Origin: Heterohyrax brucei
Taxonomy: Eukaryota > Chordata > Mammalia > Hyracoidea > Procaviidae
Length of the DNA stretch: 64,000 nt
NCBI GenBank assembly: GCA_028571685.1
Contig: CM053146.1
Coordinates: 114,179,431-114,243,430 of the forward strand
Reading direction: 5' to 3'
The notes under the pieces were generated by a model. The model had not been told where the DNA came from and made no database searches. It saw only the letters and a list, made by a program, of their open reading frames with translations. Below are positions 1 to 11,431 of the stretch, one piece after another. The translations under genes were made by a program, and so were the position numbers. Each line of letters opens with the position of its first letter. Within the stretch, counting starts at the first letter, position 1.

Positions 1-19
1 GTGGATTGCGACAGGCTCT

Positions 20-112
20 TCTTAGTCCTCAAGGTGACATTTTTGCTTTTTAATGCTTTAAAGAGATCTCTTGCAACAGATTTGCCCAGTGTAATATGTC
101 TCTTGATTTCTT
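20..112 (-). mobile_element. RTE (BovB-like) LINE fragment, antisense
   Basis: Short piece of the region just upstream of the RTE ORF C-terminus. It aligns by eye with the same stretch in the copies at 4,075-4,170, 10,680-10,770 and 24,120-24,215 (the 'ggtgacat..ttgct.tt.a' and 'gcaacagatttgcccagtg' blocks). No tail or target duplication is visible; the left edge is cut by the window. Confidence 0.75.
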
Positions 113-127
113 TCTTTTCTTTTGAAC

Positions 128-1000
128 ATTTTACTGCTGTTTAGGTGAAAGTTTACACAGCAAATTGAGTTTCCTGTTCCATAATTCATACATAAATTTT
201 TCTGTGAAAATGATTGCAGTCCCTCAACACATTCCTGTCCCCATTTCCACCTTGGATTCCCCATTTACATTCCTGTAGTTTCCCTGGCCCTTCCTGCCTT
301 CTTATCTTTACTTTTGGACAAATGCTGCAAATTTCGTCTCATGTATTTGACTGTCCTAAAGTGTACATTCCTCTTGAGTGTTACTGTTTGTTTTATTGGC
401 CTGTCTATTATTTGGCTGAAAGGTTTGGTTTCAGTTCGAAGTCAGAAGGGTATCATAGGACTGTAGTCTCAAGGGTTCCTCCAGTCTCTACCAGACAAGT
501 AAGTCTGCATTTCTTTTATGAATTTAAATTTCGTTACACGTTTTCTCCACTGTAACTGGGGCCTACTATTATGTTCCAGATAGAGCAGTCAGTAGTGGTA
601 TTCAGGCACCATCTAGTTCTTCTGGTCTCGGTCTAGAGGAGGCCATGGTTCATGTGGGCCAGTAGTCCTTTGGACTAATTGTTTCCTTGAGCTTTGTTTT
701 TCTTCACTCTTCCTTGCTCCAGATAGAAGTGGACCAATAGTTGTATCTTAGGTGGCCACTGACAAGCTTTTAAGAACCCATAGATCACTCACTAAAGAAA
801 GACACAGAACATTATCTTTATAAACGTTAATGCCAGTTGAGCTGGCCATCTCTCGAGATAATTGTCCTTAGCCTGAAGCCCAGTAACTCAGTCCCGCAAG
901 GTGTTTATGTGTAAGAAGCTTTCATAACTGCCTCCATGTGCTCCTTTATATATCTGAATGTACATGTATTACATACAAATAATATATGTAGAAATACCTA
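128..1000 (-). repeat. Afrotherian-type L1 3' region, antisense, old
   Basis: The order of blocks (start near a T-rich stretch, 'gaaagtttacacagcaaattg', 'cctgcctt', 'ggcctgtcta', 'cagtctctaccagacaagtaagtctg', 'caccatctagttcttctgg', 'tttggactaat', 'acaagcttttaag') matches the L1 3'-UTR-like arrays at 16,000-16,500, 18,600-19,400, 33,000-33,500 and 62,495-62,810, but in a more divergent version. The 113-codon frame at 214-555 is a by-product of this repeat, not a gene. Confidence 0.6.
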
Positions 1001-1164
1001 CAGCCATCCCTCTCTATACATGGTTTTACTTCCTCTCTATGCATGGTTTTACTTCTGTTTGACCATGTACATCTATATGGCATATGTATCTAGCTATGTA
1101 TCCACTTTTTGGTTATTGTTTGTTATTACTGTTGTGGCAGGATTATTGATATAATAGTATCTAC

Positions 1165-1226
1165 TGCAGTCAAATGGCCAGCAGTTCAAATCCACCAGGC
1201 TCTCCTTGCAAACTCTATAGGGTAGC
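1165..1226 (+). repeat. AfroSINE fragment
   Basis: Carries the tRNA-like B-box part ('gcagttcaaatccaccagg') and the following 'ctccttgcaaactctatagggtag' body block, then joins RTE sequence directly. Both the head start and the 3' tail are missing. Confidence 0.75.
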
Positions 1227-1228
1227 TC

Positions 1229-2130
1229 TACTCTTGTAGATGAAATGGAACACATAAAGATCTATATTGTAGGCACTAATGGGCTGTAGTGGACTGGTAC
1301 TGGCCATTTGGAATGGGCAATCATGTGGTGTACTGTGTTAGGAATGACAAATTGAAGAGACATGGTGTTGCATTAATCATGAAAAGAACATTTCAAGCTG
1401 TTTTGAAGTGCAACTCTGTCAGTGATAGGATAATATCTGTATAAGGAAGACCAGTTAATATGACTGTTAATCAAGGACTTGACCAACCACTAATGCCAAA
1501 GATGAAAAAATTGATGATTTTTATCAATTTCTGCAGTATGATATTGATCAAACTGACAGTCAAGATGTATTGATAATTGTTGGTGATTGGAATATGAAAG
1601 TTGGAATTAAGAAGGAGGATCAGCAGGTGGAAAACATGGCGTTGGTGATAGAAATGATGCCAGAGATGACATGATAGAATTTTGCAAGACCAACAAATTC
1701 TTCATTGCAGATAGCTTTTTTGAATAACATAGATGTTGACTGTACATATGGAACTCACTGGGTGGAATGTACATTAATAAAATCATCTACATCTCGGCAA
1801 AGAGGAAAAGCTCAATCATCAGTCAGAATAATGCCAATGGCTGATTGCAGAACAGACCATCAATTGCATATATGCAGGTTCAAGTTGAAGCTGAAAAAAA
1901 TTAAAACAAGTCCATGAGATGCAAAATACACCTTTGGGTGTATCCCACCTGAATTTAGAGACCATCTAATAAAGGATTTGATGCATTGAACACTAATGAC
2001 TGAAGACAAGACCAGTTGTGAGATGACATCAAGGACATCATATATGAAGAAAGCAGTAGGTCATTAAAAAGGAAACAAAACAAAACAGAAAGAAAGGACC
2101 CAAATAGATACCAGAAGAGATTCTGAAACT
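1229..2130 (+). mobile_element. RTE LINE, endonuclease region, decayed
   Basis: Sense-strand RTE sequence from the endonuclease domain into the linker before reverse transcriptase. It parallels the copy at 34,070-34,960: 'atgaaatggaacacataaag', 'gttgcattaatcatg', 'gtcagtgataggataatatc', 'cagaacagaccatcaattgc' recur in the same order. Frameshifts and stops break it; the 70-codon frame at 1,705-1,917 is the only sizeable open remnant. It ends before the RT domain without a 3' tail, so it is a fragment rather than a clean insertion. Confidence 0.85.
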
Positions 2131-2596
2131 TGCTCTTTAGACTTGGTGTTTTCCAATCATTTTGAATTGCTGTACATAGCTGTCATGTTGACTAAGCAGA
2201 ACTGAAGAGGGATGATTAGACAGGGACTTTATTTTTGTTTCCTACTGTCCCTTTAAATTTTTTCCATGTGGATAGTTAGCCCTTTGTCCTTGGACGAAAT
2301 GTAGGGCAATTCTCAAAACTTTCCTGGTCAACTGAAAGTAAATGTCCTCCCTTCAGTAATGAATATGGCTAGTAAAAGTTAAAATTTTCCAGCTTATTTG
2401 AAAGTTAATTGTTATGTCTTTAGTGAAGCTCAGGTCTACTGTGAGGCAGCCACTTTCAGGGGAAAAGTAGATATGGCTGGCTTCTCTTCTTTCTTATTTC
2501 ACATGTCTCCTACTCATCCTCAGATTGTTAACTCATTTTCCCACACCCTCATTGCTGGAGAACAGAGAGAAATGATGGGTAGACAGGGAAGTGCAT

Positions 2597-3172
2597 TAGT
2601 TTCCTATTGCTACTATAGCATGTTAACACAAACTTAGTAGCATAAAATGATGTTGACTGTCATCGTAGAATCGTGGAGGTCAGCAGCCTAACAAGGATCT
2701 CAGAGCTGTGCTGAAAGCAGGGTATTGTCCAGGCTGCATTTTTTGCTGGTGGTTCTAGGGGAGAATTGTTCATTGCCTTTTACAGTTTGTAGAGGCTGCC
2801 TATATTCCATGGTTTAAGGGGTAGTTCTACTCTGTCCTCTAGAGTGGCTTTGAGTTGGAATCTGTCAGTCGGCAGTGGGTTTTAGTTTGGCCCTTTTCTT
2901 CCCTCTTCAAAACTAGCAATGTTAGGCCAAGACTACCTCACATTACCATCTTTCTGACACTCTATTCAGATTCCTTCATCTACTTTTAAGAATTCTTATG
3001 ATTACATTGGGCCCACCTAGATAACTTGGGATAATAAGATACTATTTTAAGGAGATCTGATTTAGTAACCTTAATTCTGTCTGTAACTTTTGCCATGCAA
3101 CATAACATATTTACATGTTGTATGGATTAGAACATGTTTGGGAGTGGGGTCATTATTCTGCTCTCACGGGCA
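2597..3172 (-). mobile_element. MaLR (MLT1-like) LTR, antisense, with SINE inside
   Basis: Begins with the antisense form of the MaLR 3' end ('ttagtttcctattgctacta' followed by a 'cataaaa' block) and finishes with the typical antisense 5' part ('gggcccacctagataacttggg', 'gtcattattctgctctc'). An AfroSINE 3' half interrupts it at about 2,818-2,905. Family level is inferred from recognisable blocks; subfamily is not assigned. Solo LTR; no internal retroviral sequence is seen. Confidence 0.6.
2818..2905 (+). repeat. AfroSINE 3' half
   Basis: 'tagttctactctgtcct', 'tttgagttggaatc' and 'ggcagtgggttttagtttgg' form the SINE body and the GGTTTGG-type tail. The tRNA-like head is missing. It lies inside the antisense MaLR LTR, so it inserted later. 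Confidence 0.8.
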
Positions 3173-3617
3173 GCACCATTATTGAAGAGTACTACTGAAT
3201 ATTCTGATGTGTGTGCTATCTAGGATTGGCTGATGCTTAGTCTGACTGTTGTAAGCTTCTTTGTGAGTTCTTTGCAGACCATCTATCCCCTGTTCCTTTT
3301 ACTGAGACTGTCACCTTCAGTGCTCTTGCTAGTTATTCATAGTTCTTTCCTTAGCCACTGAGAATGCAGTAAATGCCCTCTACTCACTTCAAGCATTTTT
3401 TCAAACTATACTGACAATATTCTTCAAAAGAGCTAAATCTCTTTATTGTCTTGTTGTGGATAGAAGAGTTAAGAGCCATAAAATCTTGATTTCTGTGTAC
3501 TCTTGTGGTAAGCTCCCCCTGTTGTACTTTTTGCTTCATTTTGGAATGAATCATTTGAGTTGTAAGATCTTGACTGAAACTCACAGGATGGTACTATTTC
3601 AGTATTTTGTTAAAGTT

Positions 3618-4354
3618 GCTTTGTTGTTGTTACGTACAGTCAAGTTGCTTCCGACTTATACCAGTCCATTGTGCAACTGAACAAAACAACCTCCTGGTCC
3701 TGTGCCTTCCTTACGATCATTGTTATGCTTGAGCCCATCGTTGCAACCACTATGTCAGTCCATCTTACTGAGAATCTTCCTCTTTTTCTCTGACCCTCTG
3801 CTTTTCCAAATATGATGTCCTTCTTCTGGGACTGATCCCTCCTAATAAGATGTCCAAAATATATGAAATCAATTCCTACCATCCTTGCTTCTAAGGAGCA
3901 TTCTGGCTGTACTTCTAAGACAGATTTGTTTGTTTTCTGGAAGTCCATGGTATATTCAGTATTCTTTTCCAGTAGCATAATTTAAAGGCATCTGATCTTC
4001 TTTAGTCTGTTTTACTCACTGTCAAGCTTTCACATGTACATGAGGCAGTTGAAAATATCGTGCCTTGGGTCAGTCACACTTTAGTCTTCAGGGTGACATC
4101 TTTGCTTTTTAACACTTTAAAAGACTTTTTTTGCAGCAGATTTGCCTGATGTAGTGAGTCCTTTGATTTCTTAACTGCTTGACTCCTGCTTCCGTGAGTG
4201 TTGATTGTGGATCCAAGTAAAATGAAATCCTTGACAACTCTAGTCTTTACTCCATATATCATGATGTTGCTTATGGGTCCAGTTGTAAGGATTCTCCTTT
4301 CTTTATGTTGAAGTATAATCCATACTAAAGGCTGTGGTCTTTGATCTTCATCGG
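3618..4354 (-). mobile_element. 5'-truncated RTE LINE insertion
   Basis: Antisense RTE 3' region starting with the (GTT)n complement of the CAACA-type tail. The minus frame 3,640-3,978 retains residues such as VLEVQPECSLEARM and GHLIRRDQSQKKDIIFGKAEG (shared with the copies at 10.3 and 45.5 kb), typical of the BovB/RTE C-terminus. A 7-base TAAAGTT occurs at 3,611-3,617 and 4,355-4,361, compatible with a target-site duplication; short enough to be chance. Confidence 0.9.
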
Positions 4355-4365
4355 TAAAGTTATAT

Positions 4366-5330
4366 TAGATCAGATCAACAGGCTAGTGTACATTATGTAC
4401 AGAGTCCTTCCTTGCCTTAAACTTTGTCATCAGCAAACTGTTTTTGTTTATGCTTTATGCCCTTATTTGTATCCAGTTCCTTTATGATTTTACTTTGCCA
4501 GTTTTTAAAATCATTTGAACATTTCTCTGTCTGTAGTCTCTTAGAATTTCAGATGTCTCCTCCTTCTTTCCAGAATCCCTCTTTTGGAAACTTTTGTGTT
4601 TATCATTACTTTGAGGGAATCTTTGAGGCTTGAGGATTATCCTAGGACTAGAGGTACATTTATACATGTGAATCGTACCATCTGTAACCTCTTATGGAAG
4701 CCAGCTGGACTCTTCTGATGATATTTTGACTTCACCGGGTTTTTTGAAGCCTCTTTGAGCTGGTGAATGTAGAAGTACTTAAGCCATAGATGCTAGGATA
4801 AGCCTTTTCACTGCTTTGCAAACAAAGTTTAAATATGTCTTGTTTTCTAATGCCCTCCTAGACAAAGAGCAGTTACTTCCTCCTGGAAGGCATACACTTA
4901 TGTGGTACTTTTGAGGGAGATACACAAGCCTCAAACTGCATGCCAGTGTAAACCAAGAAGAAGGCAGCTAGCAAAAATAAGTCACTTTTGAGGAGCTTTC
5001 CAGCATTTTTAATTGTATAAACTAACCTCCAAAACTAATTCTTCCAGTAGGTAGTTTATTTATTTATTTATAAAGATTTCATGCCTAACTATAGCACCTT
5101 ATACAGTTCTTAATTGGCAGTCATCATTTCCCTGCATTTTCATGTGGAATCACAAACTAGCCTTATGAGGAAGAGTATGTCTTTTTATTTTTTGTTAATT
5201 ACAATAAGAGAATAAAATTTCTCACATCTGTCAATTAACTCGTCTATGATAAATCCTCAGCCTGCAACTACCCATGTAGCCAACACAATCATTTTCTTCT
5301 ATGGGTAATTCTCTTGTTAAGTCTTTGTAA
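4366..5330. other. No recognisable feature
   Basis: Mixed sequence without a repeat I can name. The short frames at 4,424-4,633 and 4,482-4,667 overlap on opposite strands and have no recognisable content. A weak MIR-like stretch may lie near 5,080-5,170 (antisense 'cttatgaggaagagtat'). Confidence 0.4.
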
Positions 5331-5439
5331 CAGGGGTCTTGATATGTGCTAAGTCATAGAGTGCAGATAGTGGACTCTGCAATTGCAGAGGCCCAGATTG
5401 GAAACATAAATTTGTCACCTAAAACAATAGGGACCCCTG
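5331..5439. mobile_element. Possible miniature hAT-type element
   Basis: A 109-bp segment begins CAGGGGTC and ends GACCCCTG, an 8-bp perfect terminal inverted repeat of the kind found in MER1-group hAT elements. The expected 8-bp target duplication is not present in the flanks, so this remains a weak call. Confidence 0.3.
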
Positions 5440-5575
5440 ACGGATAGTTTGTTTAAATCTCAAGTTTTGCAAATGTAAAATGACAACTACCTTACTGGGT
5501 TGTAGTGAAGACTAAGTTAGAACAGATGAATTAATATGGTAGTGTACTTTTCAGAGTGTTTGGAACTCCGTGATC
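5440..5575 (+). repeat. MIR SINE, 3' half
   Basis: 'gcaaatgtaaaatgacaact' followed by 'ccttactgggttgtagtgaag' corresponds to the mammal-wide MIR stretch with a 'tgtaaaatggggataat' and 'gggttgttgtgaggatt' order. Ancient, degraded. Confidence 0.6.
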
Positions 5576-5717
5576 TCACCCTTAGTGGACTGGAATGGCA
5601 AGAGTGAATGATGATGGTGATGTCACCGGAAAGCTTGGGTCAGTGAACCTGTGTCTTGGGGAAATGCCTTTGGTTTAGGGATTCCTTCGTTATAAACTTG
5701 TCTTAAGATTCTAATGC

Positions 5718-5880
5718 TTAACCAAAACCAAACCAGTTGCCATTGAGTCAATTCTGACTCATAGTGACCCTGAAGGCCAGGGTATAACTTCCCCGTAGAG
5801 TTTCCAAGGAGTGGCTGGTAGATTCTAAATGCTGACCTTTTGTTTAGCAGTCAGGCTGTAAGCAAAGCTACCAGGATTCC
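5718..5880 (-). repeat. AfroSINE, antisense
   Basis: Antisense tail 'aaccaaaaccaaacca', then 'ttgagtcaattctgactcat', 'gagtttccaaggag' and the antisense tRNA head ending 'taccaggattcc'. Nearly full-length. Confidence 0.9.
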
Positions 5881-6104
5881 AAGGAGTAAGATGGCAGTAC
5901 TGATTTTCCAGTGTGAGCTGTTTATTAGATCATGGTTTTGCATTTAAAGCAACCAGAGATAGTAGACTCCTTTGGCGTGAGAAGAGACTTATGAATAATA
6001 ATGGATAGGAAATAGGTTTCTTAGGACTAAACCATTCAGTCCTATATGAGAGTATCTTGTACTGCACTCTTAAAATGTTTATGTATTTAGCTCTGTCTAT
6101 ATAA

Positions 6105-6318
6105 AGAGTCCTTGTGGTGTGTGTGTTGGTGAAATGTTTGGGTGCTAACCAAAAGTTGGGTGGTTGGAACCCATGAGCTTCACTACAGGACAAAGATATG
6201 GCAGTCTGCTTCCATATAGATTTTACAGCCTTGGAAACTCTGGGCAGTTCTGTTTACAGGGTTGCTATGAGTTAGAACTGACTCATTGGCAGTGGGTTTG
6301 ATTTTGGTTTTCATACAT
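6105..6318 (+). repeat. AfroSINE, long form
   Basis: tRNA-like head 'gagtccttgtggtgtg' and 'gggtgctaaccaaaagttgg', the extra internal block 'ctgcttccatatagatttta' that marks the long form, then 'tatgagttagaactgactca' and the GGTTTGG-type tail. The 87-codon minus frame here is its shadow. Confidence 0.9.
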
Positions 6319-6452
6319 ATGGCATAATGCTTTTGGGGAATTAAATTTTCTTTTCTTCTTTACACGCAATTTTCATGCTTTCTGTCCTTGTAATTATTTA
6401 GAAGTTATGCAGTAAATACTTCCCTAAATTAGTGTCTTCCTTTTTTCTCCCC

Positions 6453-6498
6453 CATGAGTCAGAATCGACTTGACGGCAGTAGGTCTAGTTTAACTGCC
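6453..6498 (+). repeat. AfroSINE 3'-end fragment
   Basis: Only the terminal block 'catgagtcagaatcgacttg' plus 'acggcagtagg' is present. A severely 5'-truncated copy, abutting another SINE. Confidence 0.8.
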
Positions 6499-6502
6499 TG
6501 TG

Positions 6503-6668
6503 GGAGCCTGATGTGAAGTGGTTAAAAGTGCTTGATTGCTAACAGAAAGGTCAGTGGTTTAAATCTACCAGCTACTCCTTGGAAAACCCTATTGCTCAGT
6601 TCTGCTCTGTCCTATGGGATTGTTCTCAGTCAGAATTAACTCAGTGGCAATGCGTTTGGTTTTTCTTA
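6503..6668 (+). repeat. AfroSINE
   Basis: Head 'gggagcctgatgtgaagtgg', B-box-like 'gtggtttaaatctacc', body 'ctctgtcctatgggattg', and 'gtttggtttttc' tail. Same strand as its neighbours on both sides. Confidence 0.9.
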
Positions 6669-6685
6669 ACTGCCTCTCCTCACCT

Positions 6686-6845
6686 CTGATGGTGTAGTTG
6701 TGGAACAGCTGAGGCTGGTGGCAGTTTGAATCTACTAGGTGCTCCTAGGAAACCCTGTGTGGGAGTTCTTTAGAAAGTAACCCTTTCTCTAATAGGATGA
6801 CTATGATTTGGAATTCACTTGATGGTTATGAGTTTTTGTTTTTTT
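6686..6845 (+). repeat. AfroSINE, diverged
   Basis: 'tgatggtgtagttgtggaac', 'gcagtttgaatctactaggtg', 'aggatgactatgatttggaa' and a T-rich end. Fourth same-strand SINE within about 740 bp. Confidence 0.8.
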
Positions 6846-6849
6846 TTTA

Positions 6850-8105
6850 AATGCCGCTGCATTAGCTTCCTGGCTTCCCTTGCTTTGTACTTACCTGGTG
6901 AGATATTCCCAGCGTAAACCACTTGGATTTCATATCTGTCTGTGCACTCTTAGCTTTGAGAGAAACCGTCTCCCTTGCCATCATTTCTGTTCCCTTTTAG
7001 CAAAGTTCTGGCTATTGGTTTTGCAGTTGTGTAGCAAAGTTGTGATGGTGAGAACGAGAAGGTCAGTTCTGGAGCATCACTCTGCATTCCAAACGTGTTG
7101 CCCGATAGCCTCACTGCATGACTGCTACTGAGCTCATGTCTTGAAGTTCTTAGTTTAAGCTTTGAAGTGGTCACCAGAGATTTAATTTGCAGACATTTTT
7201 CATCATTGTCTCTTGGTGCCTGAATATAGAGTTGTCCTCTTGTGCTTTACTTATTTTTCTTTTGTAAAAGTTCAAAATGTCCTGAATGTACTTCAAGGCA
7301 TGTTGAGTAGCAGCATTCATTGTTGGTAGTATCCAACAGTGTTTTTCAAAATAGGGTGACTGATATGACAAGAAGGAGAACTAGATGGCATTTTACATGC
7401 TCATAAGAATCAGTTTATTCGAAATTGACTCAATCGGTAGGGAAGAATAGGCCAACATTCTTGATTACATAAGTGTTACTTCTTCTCCATGTTAACTGCA
7501 AGCTACCATCAGAAAATGACTTATGGGAATTACTTTTTAAGGCCATACGAACCAACCTCTCATGTTTGTCCACCCTACACCTCCAAGAATTTATATACCT
7601 TTTAAGTTCCAAAATTGCATATGAAAACAGTAAAATTCCATTATGCTTGTTGTACTACCTTGTGGAAATACTTCAATTTTGTGGTCTTAAGATGAGTAAA
7701 CCTACCTGTGGGCCACTGAGCCTGAGATAGAACTGTAGCAGTGGTAGAAACTATTAAAGACGACTACTTTAACTTCACAAATGTCTTTCTAATTAGGTAC
7801 AGGATTTCATATATGTGCTTGTATGCCGTTGAGCAATACCTGGTAGAAATGATTTAGCAGCAACATTACTTAAGCAGTATTGCTCTGTGAAGGTGAGCCG
7901 AAGAGAGTTCTTACAGTTTCTCAAACTAGGCATGTTTTTAAAATTAGTATGCAAGCATAATGTACCTTGATTTTCCATTAGAATAATTCGGGGGTTTTAT
8001 ATGAGAATGGACTTCATGTAATATTTATCACTGGTAGTTATTCTTGAGATATATCAGAATCATTAAGGGTGCATGTATATTTTAGGCCCACTTTTGTTTT
8101 TACTT
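6850..8105. other. No recognisable feature
   Basis: About 1.25 kb without a repeat I can name. Frames of 60-85 codons occur on both strands (6,880-7,131; 7,473-7,730) but overlap one another antisense and show no domain, so I do not call them genes. Confidence 0.4.
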
Positions 8106-8107
8106 AC

Positions 8108-8270
8108 CAGTTACTGTTGACTTGATTCCACCTCTTACTTACTCCATGTGTGTCACCAGTAGAACTGTGGTCCCTAGGGTTTTCAGTGGTTGATTTTGGG
8201 GCAGTAGATCATTTGGCTTGTCTTCCAAAGTGCCTTTATGTGAACTGGACCTTTCAACATTTCAATTAGT
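8108..8270 (-). repeat. AfroSINE long variant, antisense, old
   Basis: 'agttactgttgacttgattc', 'agggttttcagtggttgatt' and 'gcagtagatcatttggctt' match the long variant at 47,185-47,371, which carries an RTE-5'-like internal block. Strongly diverged. Confidence 0.65.
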
Positions 8271-8649
8271 GGCTGAGAATATTATCTATTTGCATCACCC
8301 AAGTACTTCTTGTATTTACTTAGAGACCATGTTTTGGAGACTGTGTCACTGGTGAAAAGAAACTTAGTAAAATAATGTGAGCTTTACCTTATTGAAGCAA
8401 CCAACAAATGAGTCATTTTACACATTACCCAAAGCACCAGCATTAGTAGTATTTATTCACTTGGGTTTGAAGACAGTTTTCCTATTTTTGAATGCTGGGA
8501 GACAGATCTAACACTGAAAATCATGGAACTGTTACAATATTTCTGAAGTAAAACCCTTAAACTGCAATTAAACATTTATTGAGTATCTGCTATTTTGCAC
8601 TCTGTGGTTCTTTGAGAGGCCACAAAATTGAAATATAATGAAATCTTTG

Positions 8650-8808
8650 GAAACCCTGGTGGTGTAGTATGTTAAGTGCTATGTCTGCTAACCAGAAGGT
8701 TGGCAGTTCAAATCCACCAGGCATTCCTTGGAAACTCCATGGGGCAGTTCTACTGTGACATGTAGGGTCGTTATGAGTTGGACCTGACTTGATAGCAGTG
8801 TTTTTTTT
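8650..8808 (+). repeat. AfroSINE
   Basis: Nearly full-length: 'ggaaaccctggtggtgtagt', 'gcagttcaaatccaccaggc', 'tatgagttggacctgacttg', ending in 'gcagtgttttttttaa'. Confidence 0.93.
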
Positions 8809-9184
8809 AAACAAAATCTTTGTAACTGAGGCCTCTAGAGACTATTTTATCTCCAAGTTTTATATTGTAGTAACGTTATACTTAAAATTTTGTCATCTCA
8901 TTCTCACTTTAATCCCAAGAGAATTTTTTTTTTTTTTTAAGTTTTCACTGATAGTCATGTTCCAGATGCTTTCATTTGGACATAACAGAATATTTTCTAA
9001 ATTTTCAGATATTGTTCTTGGCAGAGACTCTGTGTGTGTGTATGTATAACCCCAAATTTGAAGTAGAATCTTCATATTTTTAACACTTATGTGACCAGTG
9101 AGTCTTAAATAAATCTTGCCCTTTCTGTTCAATAATTCATACTATCCTTTCATGCTAGTCTCCATTTTGTCCTCTTTCTTTAGT

Positions 9185-9335
9185 TGTTAGGAGCCTGGCC
9201 ACTAACCACAAAGGTCAGCAGTTTAAATCCACTAGATATTCTTTAGAAACCCTGTGAGGCAGTTCTTGTCCTATAGAATCCCTGTGGGTTGGAATTGATT
9301 CAATGGCAGTGATTTGTTTTTCTTTTTTTTTAATG
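9185..9335 (+). repeat. AfroSINE
   Basis: Starts late in the tRNA-like head ('ggagcctggccactaaccac'), then 'gcagtttaaatccactaga', 'gtcctatagaatccctgtgg' and 'ttggaattgattcaatggc'. The 5' end is shortened. Confidence 0.88.
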
Positions 9336-10200
9336 TATTAATGAAAAGACTGGAAGCGTTTTTGAAGAAGGTTCATTTGGTAATTCCTTACAGGTAGACT
9401 CTGGTAGGTAAAAAGAAAATACCAGAAGAAAGCAAGCCGGCTCTATTTTCTTTTAGGCTCCGTGCCAGGTTTCTTTAAGCCCTCAGGCATACCTGCAGAA
9501 TTCTGTCTTCATGGTTGGTAGGACTTTATTTTCATTTTAAAGGCTTCTAATTTTGCTGTGAAAATACTTTTACTATCCAGCGTGAAGCCTTGTAGAACCA
9601 TTTTAGCTTATAATCTCTTTGAATTCTTAAATAGGTATACACTTCTTTGCCCATACTTCCCAATGTCTACCTCTATTTTTATCCATTTGCCCTCTCTTTC
9701 TATCTCTTCTTTCTTTCTCTGAACAAATAGTTTTAAAAATGTCTGCTAGAAAATTTAGATTTAGAATCACAAGACAATAGAGCTTGTATCCTTTGATTCT
9801 GTAAGACCAAGTACTTGTAGAGAAAGTGTCAGGTTTTTACACAAAAGCTGAGAGGGGTATGAGATGAAGATAGGAAGCTTAAAATCCATAGAAAAGAAGA
9901 TGGCAGCAGTGGATACCAGGTTAGCAACATTAGAAGAGTCTTATGGATAGTCAAAATTACACTGGGATAATAGCCCCCAATGGCTTCACACAGCTGAGAT
10001 TTATTTCTTGCTTGCAATGAGTTGGTTGCTGAGTCCCAAGCTGACAGAGCTCCGTAGACACAGTCTTTATAATCAGTGAGGTGAATTATGCAGAGACTCT
10101 AATGTCACAGCCTAGGAATGATGTCTTACCTCTGTTGATAATTAATTGGCCAGAGTAAGTCCAACACCACACCTTAACTTCAGACAGGACAGAGAAATGC
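9336..10200. other. No recognisable feature
   Basis: Apparently single-copy sequence; I see no repeat family, RNA gene or convincing exon. Confidence 0.4.
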
Positions 10201-10211
10201 TAGGAAGGAGT

Positions 10212-10837
10212 TGTTGTTGTTAGGTGCTGTTGAGTCAGTTCTGACTCATAGCAGCCCTATGAACAACAGACCAAAACACTGCCAGGTCTTGCAGTATGTC
10301 CACAATTATTTCTATGCTTAAGCCCATTGTTGCGGCCACTGTGTCAGTCCATCTCATAGAGGGTCTTCCTCTTTTTCGCTGACCCTCCACTCTGCCAAGC
10401 ATGATGTCCTTCTCCAGGGACTGATCTTTCCTGACAATATGTCCAGAGTATGTAAGACGCAGTCTTGCCATCTTTACGTCCAAGGAGCACTCTGGTTGTA
10501 CTTCTTCCAGAATAGATCTGTTTCTTCTTTTGGCAGTCCATTGTATATTCAACATTCTTCTCCAACACCACAGTTCAAAGGCATCAATTCTTCTGTCTTC
10601 TTTGTTCATGGTCTAGCTTTTGCAAGCATATGATGCAACTGAAAATACCATGGCTTGGGTCAGGCAGGCTTTAATCTTCAAGGTGACATCCTTACTTTTG
10701 AATACTTTGAAGAGGTCCTTGGCAGCAGATTTTCCCAGTGCAATGCATCTTTTGATTTCTTGACTGCTGCTTCCAAAGGCATTGATTGTGGACCCAAGTA
10801 AAATGAAATCATTGACAACCTCAATCCTTTCACCATT
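10212..10837 (-). mobile_element. 5'-truncated RTE LINE with target duplication
   Basis: Antisense RTE 3' end. The minus frame 10,235-10,609 (124 codons) retains AFELWCWRRML, then GHIVRKDQSLEKDIMLGRVEG-type residues and GRPSMRWTD, the BovB/RTE-type C-terminal region after the reverse transcriptase. The element starts with the complement of a CAACA-type tail. An 11-base TAGGAAGGAGT flanks it at 10,201-10,211 and 10,838-10,848, as expected for target-primed integration. Not functional: about 0.6 kb of a roughly 3 kb element. Confidence 0.95.
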
Positions 10838-10929
10838 TAGGAAGGAGTAGAACTGAAATATTATGAACAGTCCCTATCTCTATTGTAGGTGCCCTGCTGA
10901 AACAATGCTTATTAGTACAGAAGACTTGT

Positions 10930-11315
10930 TATTAGCTGTCATTGTGTCATTTCTGACTCATAGTGACCTCTTCTTGTACAACAGAGTGAGACACTTCCTG
11001 GTCATATGCCATTCTCACAGTCGTTATGCATTGCAGTCCCTGTGTCAGTCCCTCTCACTGAGGGTCTTTTCTTTTTCTGACTCTCTACCAGTCATGATGC
11101 TTTGCTTAAGGAACTGGTCCTTCCTTATAACATGTCCAAAGCAAAGTCTTGCTATCTTTGCTTCTGAGGAACGTTCTAGCTGTATTTCTTCTGAGATGGA
11201 TTTGTTTGTTCTTCTCACACTCCGTGGTATATTCAGCACTGTTCACCAACACCATAATTCAAAGGCCTCAGTTCTTTGATCTACCTTATTTATTGTCCAG
11301 CATTTGCATGTGACA
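10930..11315 (-). mobile_element. RTE LINE 3' fragment, antisense
   Basis: Same C-terminal and 3' region as the element just to the left, independently diverged ('gtcatttctgactcatagtg', 'cctggtcatatgcc', 'tgtcagtccctctcactgag'). The minus frame 11,045-11,239 keeps fragments of the same protein. It contains a deletion relative to the neighbour; no clear target duplication. Confidence 0.88.
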
Positions 11316-11431
11316 GAGATATGACATGTTAATGCCAAATATGAACTCCATGTGACATCTATATAGGCTGACAATAAATAGTAGTGGTGATAGGCACAAT
11401 CTGTATAACCACCCCCCCCCCCCGAAAACGC

